A stretch of DNA of 64,000 bases from Paracoccus sp. M683 (GCF_007096355.1 NZ_VKDF01000013.1:18242-82241), one strand, 5' to 3'; counted from the stretch's first letter, positions 34,702 to 44,226 are shown. Numbers and translations: made by a program. The notes: generated by a model not told the origin, from the sequence alone.

Positions 34702-35321
34702 GGCGCGACTTGCCGGCGGATTTCGGCAAGTGGAACTCAGTGTTCAAGCGGTTCCGGCGATGGGTAAAGGCCGATGCGTTCTACCGCATGTTCCGAGCCC
34801 TGGCTGAAGATGCCGATTTTGGATACGCCATGATCGACGGCAGCATCGTCAAGGTTCACCGCCACGGACAGGGCGCAAAAGGGGGACGCAAAGCCAGGCC
34901 ATCGGGCGCTCTCGCGGAGGGATAACAACCAAGATCATGGCTTTGGCCGATGCGGTCGGCAACCTGACCGACTTTCGGCTGCTGCCGGGACAGGCCCATG
35001 ATCTGCGCGGCACAGGGGCGCTGATCGATGGCCTGACGTGTGGCCAACTTCTTGCCGACCGGGCGTTCGATGCCGATTGGCTGCGCGAGGCGCTAACCGG
35101 TGCAGGGATCGAGCCGGTCATTCCGCCAAAGTCCAACCGCCGCTTCCCCGCCGAATTCGACCGCGAAACCTGCAAGTGGCGGCACCTGATCGAGAACCTC
35201 TTCGGCAGGCTCAAGGAATACAGAGGCATCGCCATGCGCTGCTGCAAGACTGATGAAAGTTTCAGCGCCTTCATTGCTCTCGCCGCAACCGTCATCCGAC
35301 TCCGGTGAACGTCAACACACC
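34680..35321 (+). pseudogene. IS5-family (IS427-like) element remnant with split transposase
   Basis: From 34683 the frame reads RTGCPWRDLPADFGKWNSVF, then IDGSIVKVHRHGQGAKGG. After GGGGG near 34880 the homology continues in the frame 34937-35308 (MALADAVGNLTDFRLLPGQA, LIENLFGRLKEYRGIAMR). IS427 elements use such two-frame transposases. The N-terminal ~50 codons and left end are lost at the IS66 junction. The right end (GTGAACGTCAACACACCCTA) abuts the gltS stop codon. Confidence 0.8.
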
Positions 35322-36527
35322 CTAGCCGACCAGCGCCGAGATGATCAGCGCGTTGACGATATCGATGAAAAAGCCGCAGACCAGCGGCACGATCACAAAG
35401 GCCCGGTGCGCCGCGCCATGTTGCTGCGCCACGGCGGTCATATTGGCGATGGCGGTGGCGGTTGAGCCGAGCGTGATACCGCCAAACCCGGCCGAGATCA
35501 CCGCCGCCTCATAATCGCGCCCCATCGCGGGGAACACGACCCAAATCGTGAATCCGACCGTCAGCAGGATCTGCATCACAAGGGCGGCGGTAATGAACAG
35601 AAGGACGCCGTTCAGCTCCCAGACCTGCAGGCCCATCAGCGCCATGATCAGGAAAAGCCCGAGTGACAGATCCGAGATCAGCGCCAGCGCATCATCGACC
35701 CCAGGCCAGATCCGCCGCACTAACCGCCTCGGGGCCAGCGGCAAAAGGTTGCGCAGCACGATCCCCGCGACAAGGCAGCTGACAAAGGCTGGAAGCGTGA
35801 CGCCGGCCGCCGTGATCGCCTCATGCAGCGCCAGCCCGATCAGCACGGTGACATTCAGCGCCAGGATCGACCAGAGGATGCAGAAGTAATCCATCCGGAC
35901 CGCGCGCCCCTCATTCGGAACGCCGATGTCCAGATCGCGCTTGTTTTCCGCCTTCAGCCCGCCCCGCCGGATCAGGAGCGCCGCAATCGGCCCGCCGATC
36001 ACACAGGCCGCGATTAGCCCGACAGTATTGGCCGCGACCCCCAGTTCCAGCGCATTCGTGATCCCCAGCTTTTCGGCGAATATCGGTGCCCAGGCCAGCG
36101 TGGTGCCAACGCCGCCGGTCAGCGAAACCGAGCCGACCATCAGCCCGGTCTTCGGCTCCATTCCAAAGAGCCTCGCCAGCCCCATCCCCGCGAAGTTCTG
36201 CAAAAGGATGAAGCTGGTCGCAAGGATCAACAGGATCACCAACGGCCTGCCCCCCGCAAGCAGCGTGCGGATATCGGATTTCAGCCCGATACCGGCAAAG
36301 AACACCAGCAGCAGGAAATCACGGATCCCCACCTCGAATGAGACCTTCAGATCGAACAGCGCCCAGAGGAGCCCCGTTACCGCGATACAGAGAAAGCCGC
36401 CCGCCACCGGCTCGGGGATCGAATAGCGGCGCAGAAGATCAATGTTCAGGGTCAGGATCTTGCCCGCGATCAGCAAGACCACGGCAAGATTGAAGGAATG
36501 GAAGGGATGAACCGTAAAGAAGGTCAC
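35322..36527 (-). CDS. gltS: sodium/glutamate symporter
   Basis: A 401-residue Na+-dependent glutamate carrier with ~10 TM helices and two reentrant loops. Family motifs are present: HPFHSFNLAVVLLIAGK, RRYSIPEPVAGGF and SLTGGVGTTLAWAP, and the C-terminal half has SAGFGGITLGSTATAIANM. A GTG start is used with a weak ribosome binding site. Its TAG stop is shared with the CTAG at the IS5 edge, so the IS inserted exactly at the gene end without damaging it. It lies 92 bp downstream of fabI with its own possible regulatory site (36552-36565). Confidence 0.9.
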   Translation of the reverse strand: MTFFTVHPFHSFNLAVVLLIAGKILTLNIDLLRRYSIPEPVAGGFLCIAVTGLLWALFDLKVSFEVGIRDFLLLVFFAGIGLKSDIRTLLAGGRPLVILLILATSFILLQNFAGMGLARLFGMEPKTGLMVGSVSLTGGVGTTLAWAPIFAEKLGITNALELGVAANTVGLIAACVIGGPIAALLIRRGGLKAENKRDLDIGVPNEGRAVRMDYFCILWSILALNVTVLIGLALHEAITAAGVTLPAFVSCLVAGIVLRNLLPLAPRRLVRRIWPGVDDALALISDLSLGLFLIMALMGLQVWELNGVLLFITAALVMQILLTVGFTIWVVFPAMGRDYEAAVISAGFGGITLGSTATAIANMTAVAQQHGAAHRAFVIVPLVCGFFIDIVNALIISALVG

Positions 36528-36551
36528 GCGGCGGCGCCTGTCAGAATGCTG

Positions 36552-36565
36552 TCAACTGATGTTGA
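36552..36565 (-). promoter_or_regulatory. palindrome TCAAC-N4-GTTGA upstream of gltS
   Basis: TCAACTGATGTTGA lies 25-38 bp before the gltS start. The same TCAAC-N4-GTTGA arrangement (ATCAACGAGTGTTGAT) is found upstream of phaC at 41744-41759. A shared regulator of both promoters is possible. Confidence 0.4.
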
Positions 36566-36619
36566 TTCCGCTTTGCCCCGGATCCGCCTTCCGGTCAAGG
36601 GCGGGGCCCCGCGCCTGCC

Positions 36620-37384
36620 TCAGGCGGTGGTGTGAAATCCGTTATCGGCATAGACCACCGATCCGCTCATGGGACTTGCGGCCTCGGTTGCCAGAAAGGC
36701 CGCCAGCGTACCGATCTCTTCGATGCTTACCAGTTTTCCCGCAGGCGTACGGGCGCGAATCTTATCCATCAGCGCATCGAACCGGTCGATCCCCGAGGCG
36801 GCGCGGGTCTTGACCGGACCGGTTGAAAGCGAAAAGGCACGAATCCCTTCGCCCGCCAGATCGGCCGCCGCATAGCGGACCGAAGCCTCCAGCGCGGCCT
36901 TTACCGGACCCATGAGGTTGTAATTCTCGACCACCCGATCCGCGCCGTAAAAGCTGACCGTGATCAGCGAACCACCCGCCTGCATCAAAGGCCGCGCCAG
37001 CCGCGCCATGCGCAGGAAGGAGTGGCAAGAGATATCCATCGCCGTCGCAAAACCTTCGGCCGAAGCGTTGACAACGCTGGTGTGCAGATCCTCGCGCGGG
37101 GCGAAGGCGATGGCATGAAGCAGAAAATCAAGCCGCCCCCATTCAGCGGTAATGCGGTCAAACACGGCTTCCAACTGGCCGGGTTCACGCACATCGCAAG
37201 GAAGGAACAGCGGCGCACCCACTTCCTGCGCCACGGGTTCGACCCATGGCCGGGCCTTTTCATTAAGAAAGGTCAGCGCCAGCTCTGCCCCCGCCGCGCG
37301 AAAGGCCCTGGCGCAACCGGCGGCGATGCTGGCCTCATTCGCCACGCCAACCACGAGGCCGCGTTTGCCTTTCAGATCAATCAT
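36620..37384 (-). CDS. fabI: enoyl-[acyl-carrier-protein] reductase FabI-like
   Basis: A 254-residue short-chain dehydrogenase-like enoyl reductase: the FabI-type N-terminus GLVVGVANEASIAAGCARAF for NAD(P)H binding, LLHAIAFAP, and the catalytic Tyr-x6-Lys in YNLMGPVKAALE. It reduces trans-2-enoyl-ACP (or CoA). It is the last gene of a four-gene operon and overlaps ackA by 4 bp. It is probably a second, condition-specific FabI, since the housekeeping copy is not normally linked to pha/ack genes. Confidence 0.88.
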   Translation of the reverse strand: MIDLKGKRGLVVGVANEASIAAGCARAFRAAGAELALTFLNEKARPWVEPVAQEVGAPLFLPCDVREPGQLEAVFDRITAEWGRLDFLLHAIAFAPREDLHTSVVNASAEGFATAMDISCHSFLRMARLARPLMQAGGSLITVSFYGADRVVENYNLMGPVKAALEASVRYAAADLAGEGIRAFSLSTGPVKTRAASGIDRFDALMDKIRARTPAGKLVSIEEIGTLAAFLATEAASPMSGSVVYADNGFHTTA

Positions 37385-38550
37385 GTCGCTGCCTCTTCGC
37401 TGACGGCCTCCTGGGCGATGATGCTTTCCTCATCGGTCGGAATGACAAGAAGCTGCACCCGGCTGGCGGCGGTGCTGATCCTGCGCGACCCTGCTTCATT
37501 GGCATCGGGGTCAAGCTCTGCCCCAAGCCAGGCCAGCCGCGCGGCGACACGGGCGCGGATACCGGGCTGATGCTCGCCGATTCCTGCCGTGAAGACCAGC
37601 GCATCGATCCCGCCCATGCTGGTCGCCAACCGTGCCACCTCGCCCGCGATGCGCAGGCAAAAGAGGTCGATCGCCTCGGCAGCCTCTGGGCGCGTGCTGG
37701 CCATCAGCTCGCGGCTGTCAGCCTCGAAACCCGACACGCCCAGAAGGCCGCTTTCACGATAGAGCATGGTCTCGACCTGTTTCAGGCTTTGCCCCATTTC
37801 GCCCATCAGATGCAGGATCACGCCGGGGTCCAGCGCACCCGAACGCGTCGCCATCGGGATGCCGTCCAGCGTCGAAAACCCCATCGAGCTGTCGATGCTC
37901 TTGCCGCCCCGGATCGCACAAAGGCTTGCGCCGCTGCCCAGATGTGCGGCGACCACCTTTGCATCGGTGGCCAGATCGCCCAGTTGCCCGGCGATATAGC
38001 GGTAGGAGAGACCATGAAAGCCATAGCGCTTGATCCCCTGATCATAAAGCGCGCGCGGCAGGGCAAAGCGGCGGATCAGGGGCGGGTTGGTGGCATGAAA
38101 CGCCGTGTCGAAAGAGGCTGTCTGTGGCACATCGGGGTAAAGCCCCCGCATCGCCCGGATCAGCGCAAGGCTTTGCGGCTGATGCAGCGGCGCAAGCCGC
38201 GCCAGCGCGTCGATCTGCGCGATCACCTGATCGGTGATCCGGGCTGGTCCTGTGAAGACATCGCCGCCATGCACAACCCGATGGCCGATCACCGCAAGGC
38301 GCGAAAGATTGAAATGCCCGGCCAGCCAGGCAAAAGCCTGGTTCAGCACGGCTGTCAGATCGCCGGGATCCGCTGTGATCGGGCCTGAAAAGGTCTTGCC
38401 CTCGCGCGTCAGGCGCACTTCGAAAGGCTCATCGCGGAAATCGATCACGCCCGACGCCAGCGGGCGCGGCGCGGCGGCCTCCAGTGCGTAAAACCCCAGC
38501 TTGATAGTCGAGGATCCGGTGTTGAATGTCAGGATCAGATCGCGGGTCAC
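37381..38550 (-). CDS. ackA: acetate (propionate/butyrate) kinase
   Basis: A 389-residue ASKHA-fold kinase: LTFNTGSSTIKLGFY (phosphate 1), IGHRVVHGG (catalytic Arg), KVVAAHLGSGASLCA (phosphate 2), DSSMGFSTLDGIPMATRSG and FTAGIGEHQPGIR (adenosine). It makes ATP from acyl phosphate. It overlaps both the Pta fusion gene and fabI by 4 bp, so the enzymes should be made together. Confidence 0.92.
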   Translation of the reverse strand: MTRDLILTFNTGSSTIKLGFYALEAAAPRPLASGVIDFRDEPFEVRLTREGKTFSGPITADPGDLTAVLNQAFAWLAGHFNLSRLAVIGHRVVHGGDVFTGPARITDQVIAQIDALARLAPLHQPQSLALIRAMRGLYPDVPQTASFDTAFHATNPPLIRRFALPRALYDQGIKRYGFHGLSYRYIAGQLGDLATDAKVVAAHLGSGASLCAIRGGKSIDSSMGFSTLDGIPMATRSGALDPGVILHLMGEMGQSLKQVETMLYRESGLLGVSGFEADSRELMASTRPEAAEAIDLFCLRIAGEVARLATSMGGIDALVFTAGIGEHQPGIRARVAARLAWLGAELDPDANEAGSRRISTAASRVQLLVIPTDEESIIAQEAVSEEAAT

Positions 38551-39941
38551 GCCTTCCCCTCCGCTTTGCGGACCGCGACCATCTTGGCCAGCGCAGCCGA
38601 GGCGATGCGGGCCGATAAAGGATCCGCCCGGCTTGTCAGAACGATTGGCACCCGTGCGCCCAGAACCAGCCCCGCGGCCGTGGCGCCCGCGAAATAGATC
38701 AGCTGTTTGGCAAGCATGTTCCCGGCCTCGAGATCCGGCACCAGAAGAATATCGGCCTCGCCCGCCACCTGCGAGACGATGCCCTTCGTCGCCACCGCCT
38801 CGGGGCTGATCGCATTGTCGAAGGCCAGCGGCCCGTCAACCAGCGCGCCCGTGATCTGGCCTCGAGCCGCCATCACCGTCAGCGCGGCGGCATCCAGCGT
38901 GGCGGGCATCGTCGCGTTCACCGTCTCGACCGCCGCCAGCACCGCGACCTTCGGCTGATCGCGCCCCAGAAGCCGCATCAGATCGACGGCATTCTGGCAG
39001 ATGTCGCGCTTATGCTCTAATGTCGGTGCGATATTGATCGCGGCATCGGTGACGATCACCGGCTTGCGATAGGCGGGCACATCCATCGCATAGACATGGC
39101 TGATCCGGCGTTCGGTGCGCAGGCCGCCGCTTTTCGAAACCACCGCCGCAAGCAGTTCATCGGAATGCAGGCTGCCCTTGACCAGCACCTGGACGTTGCC
39201 ACAGGCCGCCAGTTCCACCGCCCGCGCCGCCGCTGCATGGCTGTGCTCTGTCTCCTCGATCCGGAAGCCGTCAAGCGAGACCCCGGCCTCGGCGGCCGCC
39301 GCGCGAATCTTTGCGCCGGGACCGATCAGGATCGGGTCAAGCAGGCCTTCGTCGCGCACCTCGATCGCGCCAAGGATCGCGGATTTCGAACAGGGATGCA
39401 CCACCGCCGCCCGCACCGGGGGCAATGCGCGGGCCTCTTCGACAAAGCCCTGCCAGCGCCCCTTCGGCAAGACCACCGCCTCGGGAAGGTCACCCGGCAC
39501 CCAGGTCACCTGCTCGACCGGGGCCAGCACCAGCGCCTCGCCCGAAAGCACCACCTCGCCCCGCTGATTGCGGGCGGTGGTCGTCAGGCGGACACGGTTC
39601 TTGCCCTCGATCAGCTCGGCCACTTCAACTTCGGCGGTGATGGTATCGCCTGGCGAAACCGGCTTGTTAAAGCGGATCTGCTGGTCGAGATAGATCGTCC
39701 CCGGCCCCGGCAGGCGGGTGCCCAGCACCGCCGAAATCAGCGCCGCAGTCCACATGCCGTGCACCACGACATGGCCAAACGGCCCATGGGCGGCGAAACC
39801 GGCATCCAGATGCGCGGGGTTGGCGTCGCCGGAAACAGCGGCGAACAATTCAATATCCTTGGGGCCGACGTGGCGGACAAGACTGGCGCGGTCGCCGATT
39901 TTCATCTGGTGAAACAGATAGTTGGTCAGAGTGCCGGTCAT
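38547..39941 (-). CDS. bifunctional MaoC-like enoyl-CoA hydratase / phosphate acetyl(butyryl)transferase
   Basis: A 464-residue fusion. Residues 1-~150 are a MaoC hot-dog domain (FAAVSGDANPAHLDAGFA with the catalytic Asp/His pair; GHVVVHGMWTAALISAVLG). Residues ~165-464 are a phosphotransacetylase/phosphotransbutyrylase domain (VHPCSKSAILGAIEVRDEGL, NVQVLVKGSLHSDELLAAVV, LLVPDLEAGNMLAKQL). It converts acyl-CoA to acyl phosphate for AckA, while the hydratase part interconverts crotonyl- and 3-hydroxybutyryl-CoA. It begins 4 bp after the phaC stop. Confidence 0.88.
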   Translation of the reverse strand: MTGTLTNYLFHQMKIGDRASLVRHVGPKDIELFAAVSGDANPAHLDAGFAAHGPFGHVVVHGMWTAALISAVLGTRLPGPGTIYLDQQIRFNKPVSPGDTITAEVEVAELIEGKNRVRLTTTARNQRGEVVLSGEALVLAPVEQVTWVPGDLPEAVVLPKGRWQGFVEEARALPPVRAAVVHPCSKSAILGAIEVRDEGLLDPILIGPGAKIRAAAAEAGVSLDGFRIEETEHSHAAAARAVELAACGNVQVLVKGSLHSDELLAAVVSKSGGLRTERRISHVYAMDVPAYRKPVIVTDAAINIAPTLEHKRDICQNAVDLMRLLGRDQPKVAVLAAVETVNATMPATLDAAALTVMAARGQITGALVDGPLAFDNAISPEAVATKGIVSQVAGEADILLVPDLEAGNMLAKQLIYFAGATAAGLVLGARVPIVLTSRADPLSARIASAALAKMVAVRKAEGKA

Positions 39942-39945
39942 CTTG

Positions 39946-41703
39946 TCACCTCTGGAAAACATATGTGCCGGGCGCATCTGCCAGCGCGTTGCCCATTGCG
40001 GGCGGCGCGGCGGGGGCACCCGAACGCGCGGCAAGCCAGGCCTGCCAGGGCGTCCACCACGAACCCTCGGTTGCAGGATTGGCCTCGACCCAGGTCTCCG
40101 GCGGCAAAAGCGCGTCGTCATGGGCGCGGGTCGCCAGCCGGTAGCGGCGGCGCGGGTGACCGGGAGGAGAGACGATCCCCGCATTATGCCCGCCCGACGT
40201 CAGCGCGAAAGTCACCTCGCAATCGGTGAACTGGTGGATTTTGTAGACCGACTTCCAGGGTGCGACATGATCGCGCTCGGTCCCGACGGCAAAGATCGGC
40301 ACCCGGATGTTCTGCAACAGAACTGTCTTGCCCCCGGCGGTGAAGCGTCCCGAAGAAAGCTCATTATTCAGATAAAGCCTGCGCAGATATTCGGCATGCA
40401 TCCGATAGGGCATCCGGGTGCTGTCGGCATTCCAGGCCATGAGATCATTCATCGCCGTCCGCTCGCCCATCATGTAATCGCGCACCATCCGGGACCAGAT
40501 GAGGTCATTCGAGCGCAAAAGCTGAAACGCCCCCGCCATCTGATCGGCAGAGAGATAGCCGCGGTTCCACATCATGCTTTCAAGAAGATGCAGCTGGCTT
40601 GGGTCGATGAACAACGCGAGCTCGCCCGGTTCGGCGAAATCGACCTGCGCGGCAAGCAGCGTCAGCGAGGCGAGACGCGCGTCCCCCTTCCCCGCCATGG
40701 CAGCCGCAGCGATCGACAGCAAAGTGCCACCCAGACAATAGCCGGTGGCGTGGATTTTCTGATCGGGCATTAGACGGGTGATCTCATCCAACGCGGCCAT
40801 CACGCCCAGCCGGCGATAATCCTCCAGCGTCAGATCACGATCCTCTGCACCCGGATTGCGCCAGGAAATGGCGAAAACCGTGTGGCCCTGCGCCACCAGC
40901 CAGCGGATCAGTGAATTCTCCGGGCTGAGGTCGAGGATATAGTATTTCATGATCCAGGCCGGAACGATCAGCACCGGCTCGGGGTGCACGGTTTCTGTCG
41001 TGGGCGTATACTGGATCAGTTCGATCAGGTGGTTGCGGAAGATTACCTTGCCCGGCGTCACCGCCACATCGCGACCCGGTGTAAAGGCCTCGACACCCTC
41101 TGGCGGCTCCTGCCGGATCTGGCGGACGACGTCCTGCAGCCAGTTCTGCCAGCCCTTCACAAGGTTCATGCCTCCGGTAGCCCAGGTCCGTGCCACAACC
41201 TCGGGATTGGTAAAAGGGTTGTTCGAAGGCGCACAGACATCAAGGATCTGTTTCGCGGCAAAAGACACCACATCCTCGTGGTGCTTCGTCACGCCTGGAA
41301 CCTCATGGGTGACGTTATGCAGCCATTGCTGCTGCAGCAGGAAAGCCTGCGACATCCAGCTGAAGGGCGGTTTCGCCCAGGCTTCACCGGCGAAACGGCG
41401 GTCGCCCGGCAAGGGCGTGATGACCGGCGCGGCCTGCGGATCCATCGCCGAGGCCATCAGATGCGCCATGAGACGCTGCCATTTGCGGCCCGCCTTGACG
41501 CCCAGTTCCATCTGCTTGCCCGGTGCCTGCGCCAGGTGAAAGGCCCAGTCGACATGGGCCATCATCAGCGAGCCGGGCGAGACCCCGCCGCTGAGCTGTC
41601 CCGAGAGCGCCTCTCGTATGCGGTCAACGGCCTGAAAAGCCTCGATGCCAAGGCTTTCATCGCCGGTTGCACCCGAGCCATCTGATTTGGGAGTAAGGAC
41701 CAT
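39946..41703 (-). CDS. phaC: class I poly(3-hydroxyalkanoate) synthase
   Basis: A 585-residue alpha/beta-hydrolase: the lipase-like box G-Y-C-L-G-G has the catalytic Cys at ~322, and the His sits in SGGHNAGIVSPPG (~504). LIVPAWIMKYYILDLSPENS and WRNPGAEDRDLTLEDY are typical of class I PhaC. It polymerises 3-hydroxyacyl-CoA into granules. First gene of the operon, with a perfect FNR box 52-65 bp upstream, so it is probably induced at low oxygen. Linkage to Pta/AckA/FabI rather than phaA/phaB suggests an auxiliary synthase tied to redox balance. Confidence 0.92.
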   Translation of the reverse strand: MVLTPKSDGSGATGDESLGIEAFQAVDRIREALSGQLSGGVSPGSLMMAHVDWAFHLAQAPGKQMELGVKAGRKWQRLMAHLMASAMDPQAAPVITPLPGDRRFAGEAWAKPPFSWMSQAFLLQQQWLHNVTHEVPGVTKHHEDVVSFAAKQILDVCAPSNNPFTNPEVVARTWATGGMNLVKGWQNWLQDVVRQIRQEPPEGVEAFTPGRDVAVTPGKVIFRNHLIELIQYTPTTETVHPEPVLIVPAWIMKYYILDLSPENSLIRWLVAQGHTVFAISWRNPGAEDRDLTLEDYRRLGVMAALDEITRLMPDQKIHATGYCLGGTLLSIAAAAMAGKGDARLASLTLLAAQVDFAEPGELALFIDPSQLHLLESMMWNRGYLSADQMAGAFQLLRSNDLIWSRMVRDYMMGERTAMNDLMAWNADSTRMPYRMHAEYLRRLYLNNELSSGRFTAGGKTVLLQNIRVPIFAVGTERDHVAPWKSVYKIHQFTDCEVTFALTSGGHNAGIVSPPGHPRRRYRLATRAHDDALLPPETWVEANPATEGSWWTPWQAWLAARSGAPAAPPAMGNALADAPGTYVFQR

Positions 41704-41743
41704 GTCGCGTCTCCAATTTACCGGCGGAAGTTAGCACAGAACT

Positions 41744-41768
41744 ATCAACGAGTGTTGATCGAAATCAA
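41744..41768 (-). promoter_or_regulatory. FNR/FnrL box overlapping a second palindrome, upstream of phaC
   Basis: TTGATCGAAATCAA (41755-41768) is a perfect match to the FNR consensus TTGAT-N4-ATCAA. It overlaps ATCAAC-GAGT-GTTGAT (41744-41759). The distance to the phaC ATG fits class II activation. The rest of the intergenic stretch (41704-42021) shows no gene. Confidence 0.8.
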
Positions 41769-42021
41769 AGAGTTCAAGATTTTTCTTGAACATAGGCATT
41801 GCGCCCAAGGCCCGATGCCGACGACATGTCGTAAAGCGCCGTCAAACCGCCGAAACAGCCGCCCCCGGACTGAACAGGCAAAGCATCGGCGTCCGGCGGC
41901 GGACACGGAATCCCCTGTCCCTGCCCTGATCATCATGGACGATTACCGGCAAAACGGCGCGACGTCGAGGCCATGACCCGGCCAATGCCGCTGGCACCAA
42001 CGCCGGGCCAAGGCCGCGGCC

Positions 42022-43101
42022 TCAATCCGCCAGCACATCACCGATGCCAGTGAAGACACCACCGACCTGATTGAAGACAAAGGCCCCAGCCAAGCGTACC
42101 TCACCGAAAAGGGTGCTTTCAACCACAGCCCCGGCCTCGCCGGAAAGCAGGCCGACATAGCGGCTGTGGGCGGGATCATCGGTCGGAATATCGGTAATAT
42201 CCACGATCCGTATTCCGGTCGCGACCGCCAGGCGCTGGACCGCCGGATCACGCACATCGACAAGCCCAAGCCGTATCCGACGTGCCGAAAGCCGCGACGA
42301 CAGTTTCAGCGCCAGATCGTCCGAGGAGACGAGCACCGTGATGGGATGCTTCATCGGCCCAAGGCTGACCATCTGGGCGCGGAAAAGATCGATATCAATA
42401 TCCGGGGCGGCAAGGATGACCTCGATCCGGTCCAGCACATCGTCCCGCCCGGCAAGACGCAGTTGCACCAGCGTCTCCATCGTCAGCCGCGCGCCCATGC
42501 TGTGAGCCAGCACCGGCACCGCGTCGGAAGCGGACCGACCCTTTGTCAAAAGCCGCAGCAGATCGGCAAGCGCCGCGCGGGAAAAGTCAGACGCGTCACG
42601 ATCAGCCAGATAGGCGCCCGGATCGCCTGCCGAGGGCCATGTAAAAAGGACGGGCTTTTCCTCGATATGCGCATCGACCGAAAGCTGCGCGGTACGGAAC
42701 AAGGCCTCATGAAAGCGGGTGTTGAAGCCGTGGACATAAAGTCCGACCCCCTCGCGCGAGAGACGCTTTGCAAAGGCGTCACGGCTAAGCGTCTGCCGGC
42801 TGCGCATCACGAAATTCCGGTCGGCGCTGCTGCCATTGCGATCCGGCCATTCAATCTTTCCCGGCCGATGGCCAGGCGGCACCGAGACCTCGTATTCCAG
42901 CCAGCTTGGCCGGATGGAGCGAGAGTCGCCAAAGGCCCCCGGCAGATTTGCCTCGGGCGCGCGGGTGGTCATGGTCAGCACCCGGACAAGGCGGGCGCCC
43001 TCGGGCAGGGCACCGGCATCGGGGGCCAGAACTTCCGGCCCCGGACGCGCAGCGCAGCCTGCAAGCGCAAGCGTCAGGATCAGAAGCAGGCGGCCCAACA
43101 T
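42022..43101 (-). CDS. alpha/beta hydrolase lipoprotein (DUF900 family)
   Basis: A 359-residue precursor with signal peptide and lipobox L-A-G-C (Cys16). The DUF900 fold is shown by GVGLYVHGFNTRFHEALFRT, FTWPSAGDPGAYLADR and the nucleophile Ser in VLAHSMGARLTMETL. It is exported to the periplasm or outer membrane. The substrate is unknown. Last gene of the RbbA-type operon, 5 bp downstream of the permease, so it may assist the same envelope process. Confidence 0.82.
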   Translation of the reverse strand: MLGRLLLILTLALAGCAARPGPEVLAPDAGALPEGARLVRVLTMTTRAPEANLPGAFGDSRSIRPSWLEYEVSVPPGHRPGKIEWPDRNGSSADRNFVMRSRQTLSRDAFAKRLSREGVGLYVHGFNTRFHEALFRTAQLSVDAHIEEKPVLFTWPSAGDPGAYLADRDASDFSRAALADLLRLLTKGRSASDAVPVLAHSMGARLTMETLVQLRLAGRDDVLDRIEVILAAPDIDIDLFRAQMVSLGPMKHPITVLVSSDDLALKLSSRLSARRIRLGLVDVRDPAVQRLAVATGIRIVDITDIPTDDPAHSRYVGLLSGEAGAVVESTLFGEVRLAGAFVFNQVGGVFTGIGDVLAD

Positions 43102-43106
43102 ATGCC

Positions 43107-44219
43107 TTACCGCAGGAATTTCTTGAATCGTATCAGTGCCACCCAGAACAGCGCCACCCCGATCGCCGCCAGCGCCGCGAACTGGGGCCAGACCACGTCA
43201 AGCCCCGCACCTCGGAACAAGATGCCCTGCGAGAGGATGATGAAATGCGTGTTGGGGGCTGCAAGCATGATGGTCTGGATGATCTCTGGCATGGATTCCC
43301 GCGGCGTCATCGCGCCTGACAGCACCTGCAGCGGCAAAAGCGCCATCATCAGCAAAAGCGCGAATTGCGGCATCGACCCGGCGATGGTGGCAAGGAAAAT
43401 TCCAAGCCCCGTCATGGCGAAAACCATCAGCACCGCGCCCGCAAGAAACAGCACGACCGAGCCCTGCACCGGAACCGCCATCAGCGCCTGCACCACAACA
43501 CTTAGCGAAAAGATCGACCCCAGCAGCACCACCAGCCCCATCGACCAGATCTTGGAAAACATGATCTCGGTCGTGGTGACGGGCATGACCAGCAGGTGCT
43601 CGACCGTGCCATGTTCCTTTTCGCGGATCAGCGCCGCGCCGGTCAGCACCAGCGACAGCATGGTGATCGACCGGATCACGGCGGAAATCGCGCCGAACCA
43701 CTTCGGATCCAGCGAGGGATTATACCGCGCGCGGAGCGCCAGATCGACCGTCAGCGCGGTCTCGGCCCGGTAGCCCGCCACATATTCCGAAACCTCGGAG
43801 GACACGATCTGCTGGATATAGCCGCCGCCGGTGAAGGCCTGGCTCATCCTTGTCGCGTCGATATTCAGCTGGATCGCCGGGTTTTTTCCGGCCAGCACAT
43901 CGCGCGCGAAATCCGGTGGGATGTTCAGCGCAAAAGTATCCAGCCCCTGATCCATCCGCCGATCCATCTCGGCCGTCGTGGTCATCTGCGGCTCGACAAA
44001 ATAGGGCGGATAAAAGGCCGAGGTGATGCGGGCGGAGAGATGCGACTGATCCTCATCCACGATCGAGATCGCGGCATTCGTCAGCGCCTCGGGCGAGACG
44101 TTCGCAGAGGTCCAGATCGAGAGCGAAAAGGAATAGACGATCAGCACCAGCATCACCGGATCGCGCCAGAGCCCGCGCAATTCCTTGACGCCCAGATTGA
44201 AGGTGTTGCGCAGGTTCAT
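43107..44219 (-). CDS. ABC-2 type transporter permease (YhhJ-like)
   Basis: A 370-residue permease: one N-terminal TM helix (~22-40), a large periplasmic domain (~40-170), then five C-terminal helices (LLPLQVLSGAMTPRESMPEI is the typical ABC-2 loop). It lies 7 bp after the RbbA-like gene. With the HlyD protein it probably forms a YhiI-RbbA-YhhJ-type exporter for an unknown substrate. Confidence 0.85.
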   Translation of the reverse strand: MNLRNTFNLGVKELRGLWRDPVMLVLIVYSFSLSIWTSANVSPEALTNAAISIVDEDQSHLSARITSAFYPPYFVEPQMTTTAEMDRRMDQGLDTFALNIPPDFARDVLAGKNPAIQLNIDATRMSQAFTGGGYIQQIVSSEVSEYVAGYRAETALTVDLALRARYNPSLDPKWFGAISAVIRSITMLSLVLTGAALIREKEHGTVEHLLVMPVTTTEIMFSKIWSMGLVVLLGSIFSLSVVVQALMAVPVQGSVVLFLAGAVLMVFAMTGLGIFLATIAGSMPQFALLLMMALLPLQVLSGAMTPRESMPEIIQTIMLAAPNTHFIILSQGILFRGAGLDVVWPQFAALAAIGVALFWVALIRFKKFLR

Positions 44220-44226
44220 CCGCCCC

